Source: Gemmatimonadales bacterium (GTDB lineage Bacteria; Gemmatimonadota; Gemmatimonadetes; Gemmatimonadales; GWC2-71-9). Taken from it: a stretch of 12,908 bases of DNA. Where the stretch lies: assembly GCA_013813145.1 (NCBI GenBank), contig JACCSE010000245.1, positions 1 through 12,908 of the forward strand. The letters run 5' to 3'. Each line of letters starts with the position of its first letter. Position 1 is the stretch's first letter. Positions 6,336 through 12,908 of this stretch are shown here, piece by piece. The position numbers were made by a program, and so were the translations under genes. The notes beneath the pieces were generated by a model. The model saw only the letters and a program-made list of their open reading frames with translations, was not told the DNA's origin and made no database searches.

Positions 6336-8462
6336 GTGGAGTTGGAACCTACGACGCTCGACCAGGAGCGGCTGCGGCTGATAGAGGAGATCGGCAGGGC
6401 ACTGGGCGGCGTTTCGAATCTCGACGATGTGCTGCGCAGAGCCGCGCGCGCCATGGTGCCAGGCCTTGCCGACCTGGCAGTAGTGCTGACGGATGGCCAG
6501 GGGGCGACGGAAGGGCTCGAGGTCGCCCACGTTGACGTGGCCCGCGAATCGGCCATAGGCCACGCCGTCACCGATGCTTTTCCCGCGCTCCGAGAACTCG
6601 CCGCGAGTGAGCTCCGAAAGGGCCGCACGTTCCGCTGGATTCCCACCATCACCAGCTGCTCCGACGTCTCCGCTGGCCGAAGCGACCCCAGGCTCGCCCG
6701 GCTACTGGAGGAGGCGCACGCAGCATCGTTGATCGTCGTGGCACTCGGCAGCGGCGGTGTGACCATTGGGGCGCTGGGGCTTGCGCGAACGGCATCAAGG
6801 GAAGCCTACGGCGCCGCCGATCTTGCCGTGGCGCAGGTCCTGGCGCGGCGGGTCGGGGTAGCCGTGGAGACCGCTCGGCTCCGGGGCACCATGCACGAGG
6901 CCGAGCGCCGCAACGGGAGAGTGCGGGACGCGCTCGGCAAGTGGACCCGGGTATTCGATCTGGCCGGCTGGGGCGCGGCCGTGGTGGACGGCGCCGACCG
7001 GCGAATGGAGGCGGTGAACCCGGCCTTCGCCCGCATGCACGGCTACGGCAAGCCCGACGAGCTCACCGGAAGGCTCTTCAGCGACATCCTTCCGGCCGAC
7101 TTCGCCGAGGAAGTACAAGCCTGGGGACCGGCTCCCGAAGGGCCCGGCACCTCCTACGAATCGGTGCACGTCCGGTCGGACGGTACCCGTTTCCCCGTGC
7201 TGGTCAACGTGACCCCGATGGTCAGCGAAGGCGTGGAGGGCTCCTACGTAGTGACGGTCCAGGAGCTGTCCGAGCTCAAGCGAGCGGAGGAGCGGCTCAG
7301 GCGGGCGCAGCGGATGGAGGCGGTGGGGCGCCTCGCGGGCGGCGTAGCCCACGAGGTCAACAACATGATGACGATCATCCTCGGGTTCAGTGACCTGCTG
7401 GGACGGGCGCCCGATCTTCCCGATCCCCTCCAGCGCGACGTCGAGGAAATCCGCAAGGCGGCCACCCGCGCCGGCAGAATCACCCAGCAGCTCCTCGCCT
7501 TCAGCCGGCAGCAGGTGCTCCAGCCCGCTGACCTCCCGATCAACTCCGTCGTGGAAGAGCTGGTCCCGGTGCTCCGTCTCCTGCTCCCGGCCAATATCCG
7601 GGTGGAAACCAGGCTCGCGCCGCTCGATGCCGTGGTACGCGCCGACCGTGCCCAGCTCGAGCAGGTGCTGATCAACCTGGCCTTCAACGCCCGCGACGCC
7701 ATGGCGGCCGGGGGGACCATCCGGCTCGCCACCGATTCCCGGCAGTTGGACGAGGAAGCGGGCCGGCGACTCATCGGCATTCCTTTCCCTCCCGGCCAGT
7801 ACGGCGTCATCTCGGTGATAGACACCGGACACGGGATGGACAGCGAGACGGTGGCGCAGGTCTTCGAGCCGTTCTTCACCACCAAACCGGTCGGGCTGGG
7901 CACCGGGCTGGGGCTGGCCACCGTATACGGCATCGTCAAGCAGAGCGGGGGCTACGTCTGGGTCGAGAGCACGCCGGGCGAAGGCACTACGTTCTCGGTC
8001 GGGCTGCCGGCCGTGATGCCGGAAGCGGTCGCGACTCCTCCGGAAGTCCAGATCGAGCCGGCCGAGCCCGACAGGGGCGGGACGGTCCTGGTGGTCGAGG
8101 ACGAGGATGGGGTGCGGGAACTGGCCGGACGGATTCTCAAGGCCAGAGGGTATTGCGTGCTCGAAGCTCGGAACGGCGCGGAGGCGGTGTCCGCGCTCGA
8201 CGGCGACACCTTCCAGGTGGACATGGTGCTGACCGACGTGGTCGTGCCCGACCTGGGTACCGACGAGCTACAGCGCCGGCTGCGCGAGCTCCGCCCCGAC
8301 CTTCCCATCCTTTATATGTCCGGCTACCCCCGGGAGGACGTGATCGAGCGCAAGCTGATCCGCTCGGACCACCCCTTTCTCCAGAAACCCTTCACCACCC
8401 GGGAGCTGGTGGAGTGTGTCGGAAGGGTGCTGCGGGAGCGCGACGAGGTGGTGGGCCGCTGA
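6336..8462 (+). CDS. Soluble hybrid histidine kinase (GAF-PAS-HisKA-HATPase-REC)
   Basis: A 708-residue protein from the GTG at 6336, with no membrane segment, so it is probably cytoplasmic. The order is: a GAF-like domain (about 10-187), a PAS domain (about 200-315), HisKA with phosphoacceptor H339 in GVAHEVNN, and an ATPase domain with N451 in the N box, DTGHGMD, lid FEPFFTTKPVGLGTGLGL and YGIVKQSGGYVWVES. A receiver (about 580-705) has E588/D589/E590, phosphoacceptor D634 and K684. All catalytic landmarks are present, unlike the - strand remnant and unlike the first kinase, whose lid is atypical. An upstream in-frame ATG at 6213 would add 41 unconserved residues. The stop is only 60 bp before hppD on the same strand, so co-transcription with, or control of, the tyrosine genes is possible but not shown. 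No DNA-binding domain is present, so any regulation would need a partner. Confidence 0.94.
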   Translation: MELEPTTLDQERLRLIEEIGRALGGVSNLDDVLRRAARAMVPGLADLAVVLTDGQGATEGLEVAHVDVARESAIGHAVTDAFPALRELAASELRKGRTFRWIPTITSCSDVSAGRSDPRLARLLEEAHAASLIVVALGSGGVTIGALGLARTASREAYGAADLAVAQVLARRVGVAVETARLRGTMHEAERRNGRVRDALGKWTRVFDLAGWGAAVVDGADRRMEAVNPAFARMHGYGKPDELTGRLFSDILPADFAEEVQAWGPAPEGPGTSYESVHVRSDGTRFPVLVNVTPMVSEGVEGSYVVTVQELSELKRAEERLRRAQRMEAVGRLAGGVAHEVNNMMTIILGFSDLLGRAPDLPDPLQRDVEEIRKAATRAGRITQQLLAFSRQQVLQPADLPINSVVEELVPVLRLLLPANIRVETRLAPLDAVVRADRAQLEQVLINLAFNARDAMAAGGTIRLATDSRQLDEEAGRRLIGIPFPPGQYGVISVIDTGHGMDSETVAQVFEPFFTTKPVGLGTGLGLATVYGIVKQSGGYVWVESTPGEGTTFSVGLPAVMPEAVATPPEVQIEPAEPDRGGTVLVVEDEDGVRELAGRILKARGYCVLEARNGAEAVSALDGDTFQVDMVLTDVVVPDLGTDELQRRLRELRPDLPILYMSGYPREDVIERKLIRSDHPFLQKPFTTRELVECVGRVLRERDEVVGR

Positions 8463-8512
8463 GTCCGGGTTATTTTGCGAGGAGGAGCCCATAGACGGAC
8501 ACCCGAGCGGGT

Positions 8513-8518
8513 AGGGGG
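8513..8518 (+). promoter_or_regulatory. Ribosome binding site of hppD
   Basis: AGGGGG ends 4 nt before the ATG at 8523. It overlaps the end of a small inverted repeat ACCCG-AG-CGGGT (8501-8512). A stronger-looking GAGGAGGAG at 8479-8487 is too far upstream to serve this start and has no ATG/GTG/TTG at proper spacing. Confidence 0.45.
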
Positions 8519-8522
8519 CATC

Positions 8523-9647
8523 ATGCAGACCGACACGCTGGCCGGCGCGGCCACGGCTACCGATACCTTTCCCATCAACGGCACCGACTACGTCGAGTTC
8601 TATGTCGGCAACGCCAAGCAGGCCAGCCACTTCTATCGCACGGCCTTCGGCTTTCAGTGGGTCGCGTATCGGGGCCCCGAGACCGGGGTCCGGGACCGGG
8701 CCAGCTACCTCCTTCAGCAGAACAAGATCCGTCTCGTCCTCACGACCGCGATCCGGCCGGATCATCCGGCCGCGGAGCACGTGCTTCAGCACGGAGACGG
8801 CGTGCGGGACATCGCGCTCTGGGTGGACGATACCCGGGACGCGTTCCGCAACGCAGTCGAGCGCGGGGCGCAGGCGGAGATGGAGCCCACCGTGCTGGAA
8901 GACGATGACGGCGAGGTCGTGCTGGCGGCCATCCGAACCTACGGCGACACCATCCATACCCTGGTAGAGCGCTCCAACTATCGAGGGCTCTTCCTGCCCG
9001 GCTTCCGCCCCACCGAGTCGAGATATCAGCCGGCGCCGGTCGGGCTGCAGTATGTGGACCATATCGTCGGCAACGTGGAGCTGGGGCGGATGGACCAGTG
9101 GGTGGGATTCTACGAGCGGGTCATGGGGTTCAAGAATCTGATCAGCTTCGACGACAAGGACATCTCCACCGAGTACTCGTCGCTCATGTCGAAGGTGGTC
9201 TCCAGCGGCAACGAGCGGATCAAGTTCCCCATCAACGAGCCGGCCAAGGGCAAGAAGAAGTCGCAGATCGACGAGTACCTGGAGTTCTACCGCGGAGCTG
9301 GGGCGCAGCACCTGGCGCTCGCGACCGACGACATCATCGAAACCGTCACCGGGCTCCGCGACCGTGGCATCGAGTTCCTCAAGGTGCCCACGACCTACTA
9401 CGACGAGCTGCAGGGACGGGTGGGCCGGATCGACGAGCCGGTGGCGACGCTCCAGGAGCTGGGCATCCTGGTGGACCGGGATCCCGACGGCTACCTGCTC
9501 CAGATCTTCACCAAGCCGGTGGAAGACCGCCCCACCGTCTTCTACGAAATCATCCAGCGCAAGGGCGCCCGCAGTTTCGGCAAGGGCAACTTCAGGGCCC
9601 TGTTCGAAGCGATCGAGCGGGAGCAGGCGGCGAGAGGAAATCTTTGA
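8523..9647 (+). CDS. hppD: 4-hydroxyphenylpyruvate dioxygenase
   Basis: A 374-residue cytoplasmic non-haem iron enzyme. It converts 4-hydroxyphenylpyruvate (deaminated tyrosine) plus oxygen to homogentisate and CO2. It has two vicinal-oxygen-chelate halves: the N-terminal one opens with DYVEFYVGNAKQASHFYRTA and the C-terminal one with QYVDHIVGNV. The predicted iron ligands are H180 (VDHIVGN), H263 (AQHLALA) and E342 (FYEIIQ). Their spacing of 83 and 79 residues equals that of the Streptomyces avermitilis enzyme (H187, H270, E349). The C-terminal substrate-gating helix region (ARSFGKGNFRALFEAIE) is present. The ATG at 8523 is chosen because family similarity begins right after it; an in-frame TTG at 8475 would add an unlikely Arg-rich leader. 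The gene is followed by the repeat-built hairpin and hmgA. Confidence 0.97.
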   Translation: MQTDTLAGAATATDTFPINGTDYVEFYVGNAKQASHFYRTAFGFQWVAYRGPETGVRDRASYLLQQNKIRLVLTTAIRPDHPAAEHVLQHGDGVRDIALWVDDTRDAFRNAVERGAQAEMEPTVLEDDDGEVVLAAIRTYGDTIHTLVERSNYRGLFLPGFRPTESRYQPAPVGLQYVDHIVGNVELGRMDQWVGFYERVMGFKNLISFDDKDISTEYSSLMSKVVSSGNERIKFPINEPAKGKKKSQIDEYLEFYRGAGAQHLALATDDIIETVTGLRDRGIEFLKVPTTYYDELQGRVGRIDEPVATLQELGILVDRDPDGYLLQIFTKPVEDRPTVFYEIIQRKGARSFGKGNFRALFEAIEREQAARGNL

Positions 9648-9740
9648 TCGGCTATCGGCTATCGGCTAACAGCTATCGGCTATCGGTCCTGCAGCACCGA
9701 CCCTCCGCTCCCGCGGACTGATAGCTGATAGCCGATAGCC
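9648..9740. repeat. Heptamer tandem repeat with inverted copy (hairpin) between hppD and hmgA
   Basis: Starting right after the hppD stop, near-identical 7-bp units run from 9649 to 9683: CGGCTAT, CGGCTAT, CGGCTAA, CAGCTAT, CGGCTAT, then a partial CGG. After a unique 30-nt middle, the complement appears as GATAGCTGATAGCCGATAGCC (9720-9740). GGCTATCGGCTATC at 9650-9663 pairs perfectly over 14 bp with 9727-9740. A second register, 9672-9684 with 9727-9739, pairs over 13 bp. The right arm ends one base before the hmgA ribosome site. No T tract follows, so a plain terminator is unlikely. It may act as a transcript stabiliser, processing site or translational switch, or be a dispersed intergenic repeat. 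Confidence 0.85.
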
Positions 9741-9741
9741 C

Positions 9742-9748
9742 GAGGAAA
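9742..9748 (+). promoter_or_regulatory. Ribosome binding site of hmgA
   Basis: GAGGAAA lies 8 nt before the ATG at 9757 and is directly adjacent to the right arm of the heptamer-repeat hairpin, so folding of that hairpin could affect ribosome access. Confidence 0.65.
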
Positions 9749-9756
9749 CCAACACC

Positions 9757-10950
9757 ATGCCCATCTATCACACCTTAGGTCAGGTTCCGAGAAAACGGCA
9801 TATCGCATTCAGGAAGCCCGATGGGGGACTTTACGCGGAGGAGTTGATGGGGCACGAGGGGTTCACCGGCACCTCGGCCCTGCTCTATCACGTGCATCCA
9901 CCCACCACGGTGAAGTCGGCGCGGCGGCTCCGGGAGCTCAAGTACGAGGCCGATCCGGACCAGACGCTCAAGCACCGGCACTTCCGCACCTCCCAGGTCA
10001 AGAAGGGCGGGAGCCCGACGCTCGATCGGATTCCGCTGCTGTTCAATCAGGATGTCGCGATGCTCTACGTGGAGCCGGACGAGAACGACGCCCACTTCTA
10101 CCGGAACGCCCAGGCCGACGAGCTGGTCTACGTCAGCAAGGGGACCGGGACGCTGGAGAGCGTCTTCGGCGACCTGCCCTACCGGGAAGGCGACTATCTG
10201 GTCATCCACCGGGGCATCATGCACCGCTGGCGTCTCGACCTCGGCGGCGAGCCGAGCAAGCTGCTCGTCATGGAGAGCCGGGGCCACGTGCGCTGGCCCA
10301 AGCGCTACCGGAACGAGTTCGGCCAGCTCATCGAAGGCGCGCCTTACAGCGAGCGCGACATCCGCCGCCCGCTCCAGCTCCGCGCTCACGACGAGAAGGG
10401 CGACTTCCCCATCCTGGTGAAGCAGTACGACGGACTCAACGAGATCATCCTCGACCATCATCCGTTCGACGTGGTCGGCTGGGACGGCTACTTCTATCCC
10501 TGGGCGTTCAACATCGGCGACTTCGAGCCGATCGTGGGCCGGGTGCACCAGCCCCCGCCGGTGCATCAGACGTTTCAGGGCGACGGGTTCGTGGTCTGCA
10601 GCTTCTGTCCCCGGCCCTACGACTTCCATCCCGAGGCGGTCCCGGCGCCCTACAACCACAGCAACGTGGACTCCGACGAGGTGCTCTACTACGCCTCCAG
10701 CGAGTTCATGAGCCGGAAGGGGATCGAGTTCGGCAGCATCACCCATCACCCCGACGGTATCCCGCACGGCCCGCACCCGGGGCGCGCCGAGGCGAGCATC
10801 GGCGCCAAGTACACCGAGGAGCTGGCGGTGATGATGGACAGCTTCCGGCCGCTCAAGGTGGCCAAGGCCGCGCTCCCGATCGAGGATCCCAACTACCACA
10901 AGTCCTGGCTCGACGCGCAGCACGCTCAGTTCAATCCGCCGACGTCGTGA
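9757..10950 (+). CDS. hmgA: Homogentisate 1,2-dioxygenase
   Basis: A 397-residue iron-dependent cupin-fold dioxygenase. It opens the ring of homogentisate to maleylacetoacetate, the step after HppD in tyrosine and phenylalanine breakdown. Recognisable segments are an N-terminal ALLYHVHPPT, the cupin stretch ADELVYVSKGTGTLESVFGD with YLVIHRGIMHRW, then GWDGYFYPWAFNIGDFEP and HQTFQGDGFVVCSFCPRPYD. The likely iron site is H301 and E308 (NHSNVDSDEVLYY) plus H337 (GIPHGPHPG). These would match the H335/E341/H371 triad of human HGD, with spacings shifted by one residue. It is shorter than the human enzyme (445 residues), as in many bacterial relatives. It is co-directional with hppD, and its stop overlaps a candidate GTG start of aacS in the sequence GTGA. 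Confidence 0.95.
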   Translation: MPIYHTLGQVPRKRHIAFRKPDGGLYAEELMGHEGFTGTSALLYHVHPPTTVKSARRLRELKYEADPDQTLKHRHFRTSQVKKGGSPTLDRIPLLFNQDVAMLYVEPDENDAHFYRNAQADELVYVSKGTGTLESVFGDLPYREGDYLVIHRGIMHRWRLDLGGEPSKLLVMESRGHVRWPKRYRNEFGQLIEGAPYSERDIRRPLQLRAHDEKGDFPILVKQYDGLNEIILDHHPFDVVGWDGYFYPWAFNIGDFEPIVGRVHQPPPVHQTFQGDGFVVCSFCPRPYDFHPEAVPAPYNHSNVDSDEVLYYASSEFMSRKGIEFGSITHHPDGIPHGPHPGRAEASIGAKYTEELAVMMDSFRPLKVAKAALPIEDPNYHKSWLDAQHAQFNPPTS

Positions 10951-12908
10951 GCGGGGCAGGCCCCCCTGCCCCCCAATCGGTGACCCAGCCGCTCTGGTCC
11001 CCCAGCGCCGAGCGGATTCGGCGCGCCAATCTAACCGCCTTCATCGAACGGGTTCGCCAACGGCGGCCCGCTGGAGCCGAGGCGGTTTTCGATTTCCCTT
11101 CACTCTACCGCTGGTCGGTCGAGCGGCCCGAGGCCTTCTGGCCGGAGGTGTGGGAGTTCTGTGGCGTGGTGGCCGAGGAACGGCCGGGCAAGCGCCCCTG
11201 GCACGACGTGGTCGTCGGGCTCGACCGCATGGCGCCGCCCGATCCGGAGCTCGGCCCCCGATGGTTCACCGGCGCGCGGCTCAACTTCGCCGAGAATCTG
11301 CTGCGCTACGCCGACGACCGGGAGGCACTGGTCTTCTGGAACGAGCGCGGCCGCCAGCGCTCGCTCAGCTACGCTGAGCTGGGCCGGGAGGTCGCGGCCG
11401 CCGCCGGCGCGCTTCGGGCGCACGGGGTGGCAGAGGGCGACCGCGTCGCCGGCTTTCTCCCCAACCTTCCCGAGGCCGTCATCGCAATGCTGGCCACGGC
11501 CAGCATCGGCGCCCTGTGGTCTTCCTGCTCCCCCGACTTCGGGGCGCAAGGCGTGCTCGACCGCTTCGGCCAGATTCGCCCGCGCATCCTCTTCGCCGCC
11601 GACGGCTATCGTTACGCCGGGAAGGAGATCGACTCCCTTGACCGAGTCAGGGAGGTGCGAGAGCGGATCGCCGAGATCGAGCGCGTGGTCGTGGTGCCGT
11701 ACCTCCGCGATAATCCTGAGATCGGGCCGATCCGTGACGCCGTGCTCTACGAAGATTGGCGCGGCAGTCTGTCCCCCGGCCTCGCTGCCCCTCTGACCCG
11801 CTTTCCCTTCGACCACCCGCTTTACATCATGTACTCCTCGGGCACCACTGGCCTGCCCAAGTGCATGGTGCACGGCGCCGGCGGGACCTTGCTTCAGCAC
11901 CTGAAGGAGCTGGTGCTGCACACCGACCTCACCCGCGACGACCGGATATTCTACTTCACGACTTGCGGCTGGATGATGTGGAACTGGCTGGTTACTTCGC
12001 TCGCGGCCGGGGCCACGGTCGTCCTGTTCGACGGCGCGCCGCTCTCGCCGCCGCGGATCCTCTGGGACCTGGCCGAACGCGAGCGGGTAACGGTGTTCGG
12101 CACCAGCGCCAAGTATCTGGCGCTCGCCGAGAAGGAGCGGCTGGAGCCGGCGCGCACCCACGATCTTGCCTCGCTCCGCACCATCCTCTCCACCGGCAGC
12201 CCGCTCGCGGCGCCGAGTTACGACTACGCCTACCGGCATATCAAGTCCGACCTCCACCTCGCCAGCATCAGCGGCGGCACCGACATCGTCTCCTGTTTCG
12301 CCCTCGGCAACCCGATCGCGCCGGTCTGGCGGGGCGAGTTGCAGACCCGTGGGCTCGGGATGGCGGTAAACGTCTTCGATCCGGACGGCCGGCCGCTCCG
12401 GGAGCGCGACGGGGAGCTGGTCTGCACCCGCGCGTTTCCCAGTATGCCGGTGAGCTTCTGGAACGATCCCGACGGCGCCAAGTACCGGTCGGCCTACTTC
12501 TCGCACTACCCGAACGTCTGGCGCCACGGCGACTGGGCGCGCCTCACCGAGCACGACGGACTCGTCATCCTGGGCCGGAGCGATGCCACTCTCAATCCCG
12601 GCGGTGTACGCATCGGCACCGCCGAGATCTACCGCCAGGTCGAGCAGCTACCCGAGGTGGTCGAGAGTCTGGTGGTGGGCCAGGAGTGGCAGGGCGACGT
12701 GCGCGTCGTCCTGTTCGTCCGGCTGCGCGAGGGCCTTTCGCTCGATCACTCCCTCACCGATCGCATCCGCCGCCGCATCCGCGACCACACGACCCCCCAC
12801 CACGTCCCCCGCAAAATCCTCCAGGTCCCCGACATCCCGCGTACCATCAGCGGCAAGATCACCGAGCTAGCCGTGCGAGACGTGATCCACGGGCGCCCGG
12901 TGGCGAAC
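10947..12908 (+). CDS. aacS: Acetoacetyl-CoA synthetase (3' end cut by window edge)
   Basis: 654 codons are open to the window edge with no stop. The family is about 650-660 residues, so only a few are missing. It is an ANL-superfamily adenylate-forming enzyme: acetoacetate + ATP + CoA gives acetoacetyl-CoA. The N-terminal segment (QPLWSPSAERIRRANLTAF, then FWPEVWEFCGV) and RWFTGARLNFAENLL are typical of AacS rather than acetyl-CoA synthetase. The P-loop is YSSGTTGLPK at residues 296-305. SISGGTDIVSCFALGNP, NVWRHGDWARL and GRSDATLNPGGVRIGTAEIY follow. The catalytic lysine is K637 in ISGKITE. The GTG at 10947 overlaps the hmgA stop by 4 nt (GTGA), but an in-frame GTG at 10980 fits the family N-terminus better; neither has a clear ribosome site. 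In context it would activate the acetoacetate released at the end of homogentisate breakdown. Confidence 0.93.
   Translation, partial: MSGAGPPAPQSVTQPLWSPSAERIRRANLTAFIERVRQRRPAGAEAVFDFPSLYRWSVERPEAFWPEVWEFCGVVAEERPGKRPWHDVVVGLDRMAPPDPELGPRWFTGARLNFAENLLRYADDREALVFWNERGRQRSLSYAELGREVAAAAGALRAHGVAEGDRVAGFLPNLPEAVIAMLATASIGALWSSCSPDFGAQGVLDRFGQIRPRILFAADGYRYAGKEIDSLDRVREVRERIAEIERVVVVPYLRDNPEIGPIRDAVLYEDWRGSLSPGLAAPLTRFPFDHPLYIMYSSGTTGLPKCMVHGAGGTLLQHLKELVLHTDLTRDDRIFYFTTCGWMMWNWLVTSLAAGATVVLFDGAPLSPPRILWDLAERERVTVFGTSAKYLALAEKERLEPARTHDLASLRTILSTGSPLAAPSYDYAYRHIKSDLHLASISGGTDIVSCFALGNPIAPVWRGELQTRGLGMAVNVFDPDGRPLRERDGELVCTRAFPSMPVSFWNDPDGAKYRSAYFSHYPNVWRHGDWARLTEHDGLVILGRSDATLNPGGVRIGTAEIYRQVEQLPEVVESLVVGQEWQGDVRVVLFVRLREGLSLDHSLTDRIRRRIRDHTTPHHVPRKILQVPDIPRTISGKITELAVRDVIHGRPVAN
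10953..10972 (+). promoter_or_regulatory. GC hairpin at the hmgA/aacS junction
   Basis: GGGGCAGG (10953-10960) and CCTGCCCC (10965-10972) make a perfect 8-bp stem with a CCCC loop, 3 bp past the hmgA stop. If aacS starts at 10947 the hairpin is inside its first codons. If it starts at 10980 the hairpin fills the gap. It has no T tract. It could reduce aacS expression relative to hmgA, or mark an RNA 3' end. Confidence 0.5.

Noticed and set aside
8479..8514. Strong GAGGAGGAG followed by a 7-codon frame ATA...TAG, as a leader peptide
   Set aside because: ATA is not a usual start codon and nothing in the seven codons (no Tyr/Phe run) suggests attenuation.
8268..9311. 347-codon - strand open frame across the kinase end and hppD
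   Set aside because: It spans two confident + strand genes and has no recognisable motif.
9649..9740. CRISPR array or tRNA at the repeated CGGCTAT region
   Set aside because: The units are 7 bp with no spacers, and the second half is inverted. No cloverleaf with the TTCRA-type loop is present.
9775..10923. 382-codon - strand open frame across hmgA
   Set aside because: The translation is low-complexity (Val/Glu/Leu/Arg) with no family motif, and it mirrors the well-supported hmgA.
11100..12554. Long open frame (484 codons) on the - strand
   Set aside because: It lies wholly antisense to aacS, whose + strand product has all adenylate-forming motifs. Long antisense frames are expected in such GC-rich coding DNA.

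Overview
The window is very GC-rich, with densely packed genes of ordinary bacterial type. Three things suggest a soil or sediment bacterium such as a Gemmatimonadota member or a similarly GC-rich lineage: the GAF/PAS hybrid kinases ending in receiver domains, the ECF sigma/anti-sigma pair, and the spacing of the metal ligands in the 4-hydroxyphenylpyruvate dioxygenase. This placement is an inference from style; no rRNA or other phylogenetic marker is present.

Left part (1-4316): a membrane-anchored hybrid histidine kinase on the + strand converges on a two-gene operon on the - strand. That operon encodes an ECF sigma factor and, overlapping it by 14 nt, a zinc-finger anti-sigma factor with one membrane span and a long extracytoplasmic part. 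A perfect GC hairpin lies between the convergent stop codons.

Middle part (4317-6335): a decayed region. About 400 bp upstream of the sigma gene holds no confident gene. Beyond it, on the - strand, is a broken locus. The first ~95 codons of a RAD55/KaiC-like ATPase, with a good ribosome binding site but two frameshifts and a damaged Walker A, run directly into the ATPase and receiver part of a hybrid histidine kinase. That kinase has lost its N-terminal half and carries another frameshift. It looks like the remains of a kaiC-like/kinase pair collapsed by an internal deletion. A ~450 bp spacer separates it from the next gene, which is divergent.

Right part (6336-12908, all + strand): an intact soluble GAF-PAS hybrid kinase is followed after 60 bp by a catabolic cluster. 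Its genes are 4-hydroxyphenylpyruvate dioxygenase (hppD), homogentisate 1,2-dioxygenase (hmgA) and acetoacetyl-CoA synthetase (aacS, cut by the window edge only a few residues past its catalytic lysine). The dioxygenases open the tyrosine ring by way of homogentisate. The pathway ends in fumarate plus acetoacetate, and AacS would activate the acetoacetate to acetoacetyl-CoA. The maleylacetoacetate isomerase and fumarylacetoacetase steps are not in the window. Two RNA-structure candidates punctuate the cluster: a heptamer-repeat inverted repeat between hppD and hmgA, ending beside the hmgA ribosome binding site, and a GC hairpin at the hmgA/aacS junction.

No RNA genes, insertion sequences, CRISPR arrays or attachment sites were seen. 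I do not see a clearly new system. The most interesting points are the collapsed kaiC/kinase locus, the repeat-built hairpin, and the acetoacetate-activation gene appended to the homogentisate pathway.
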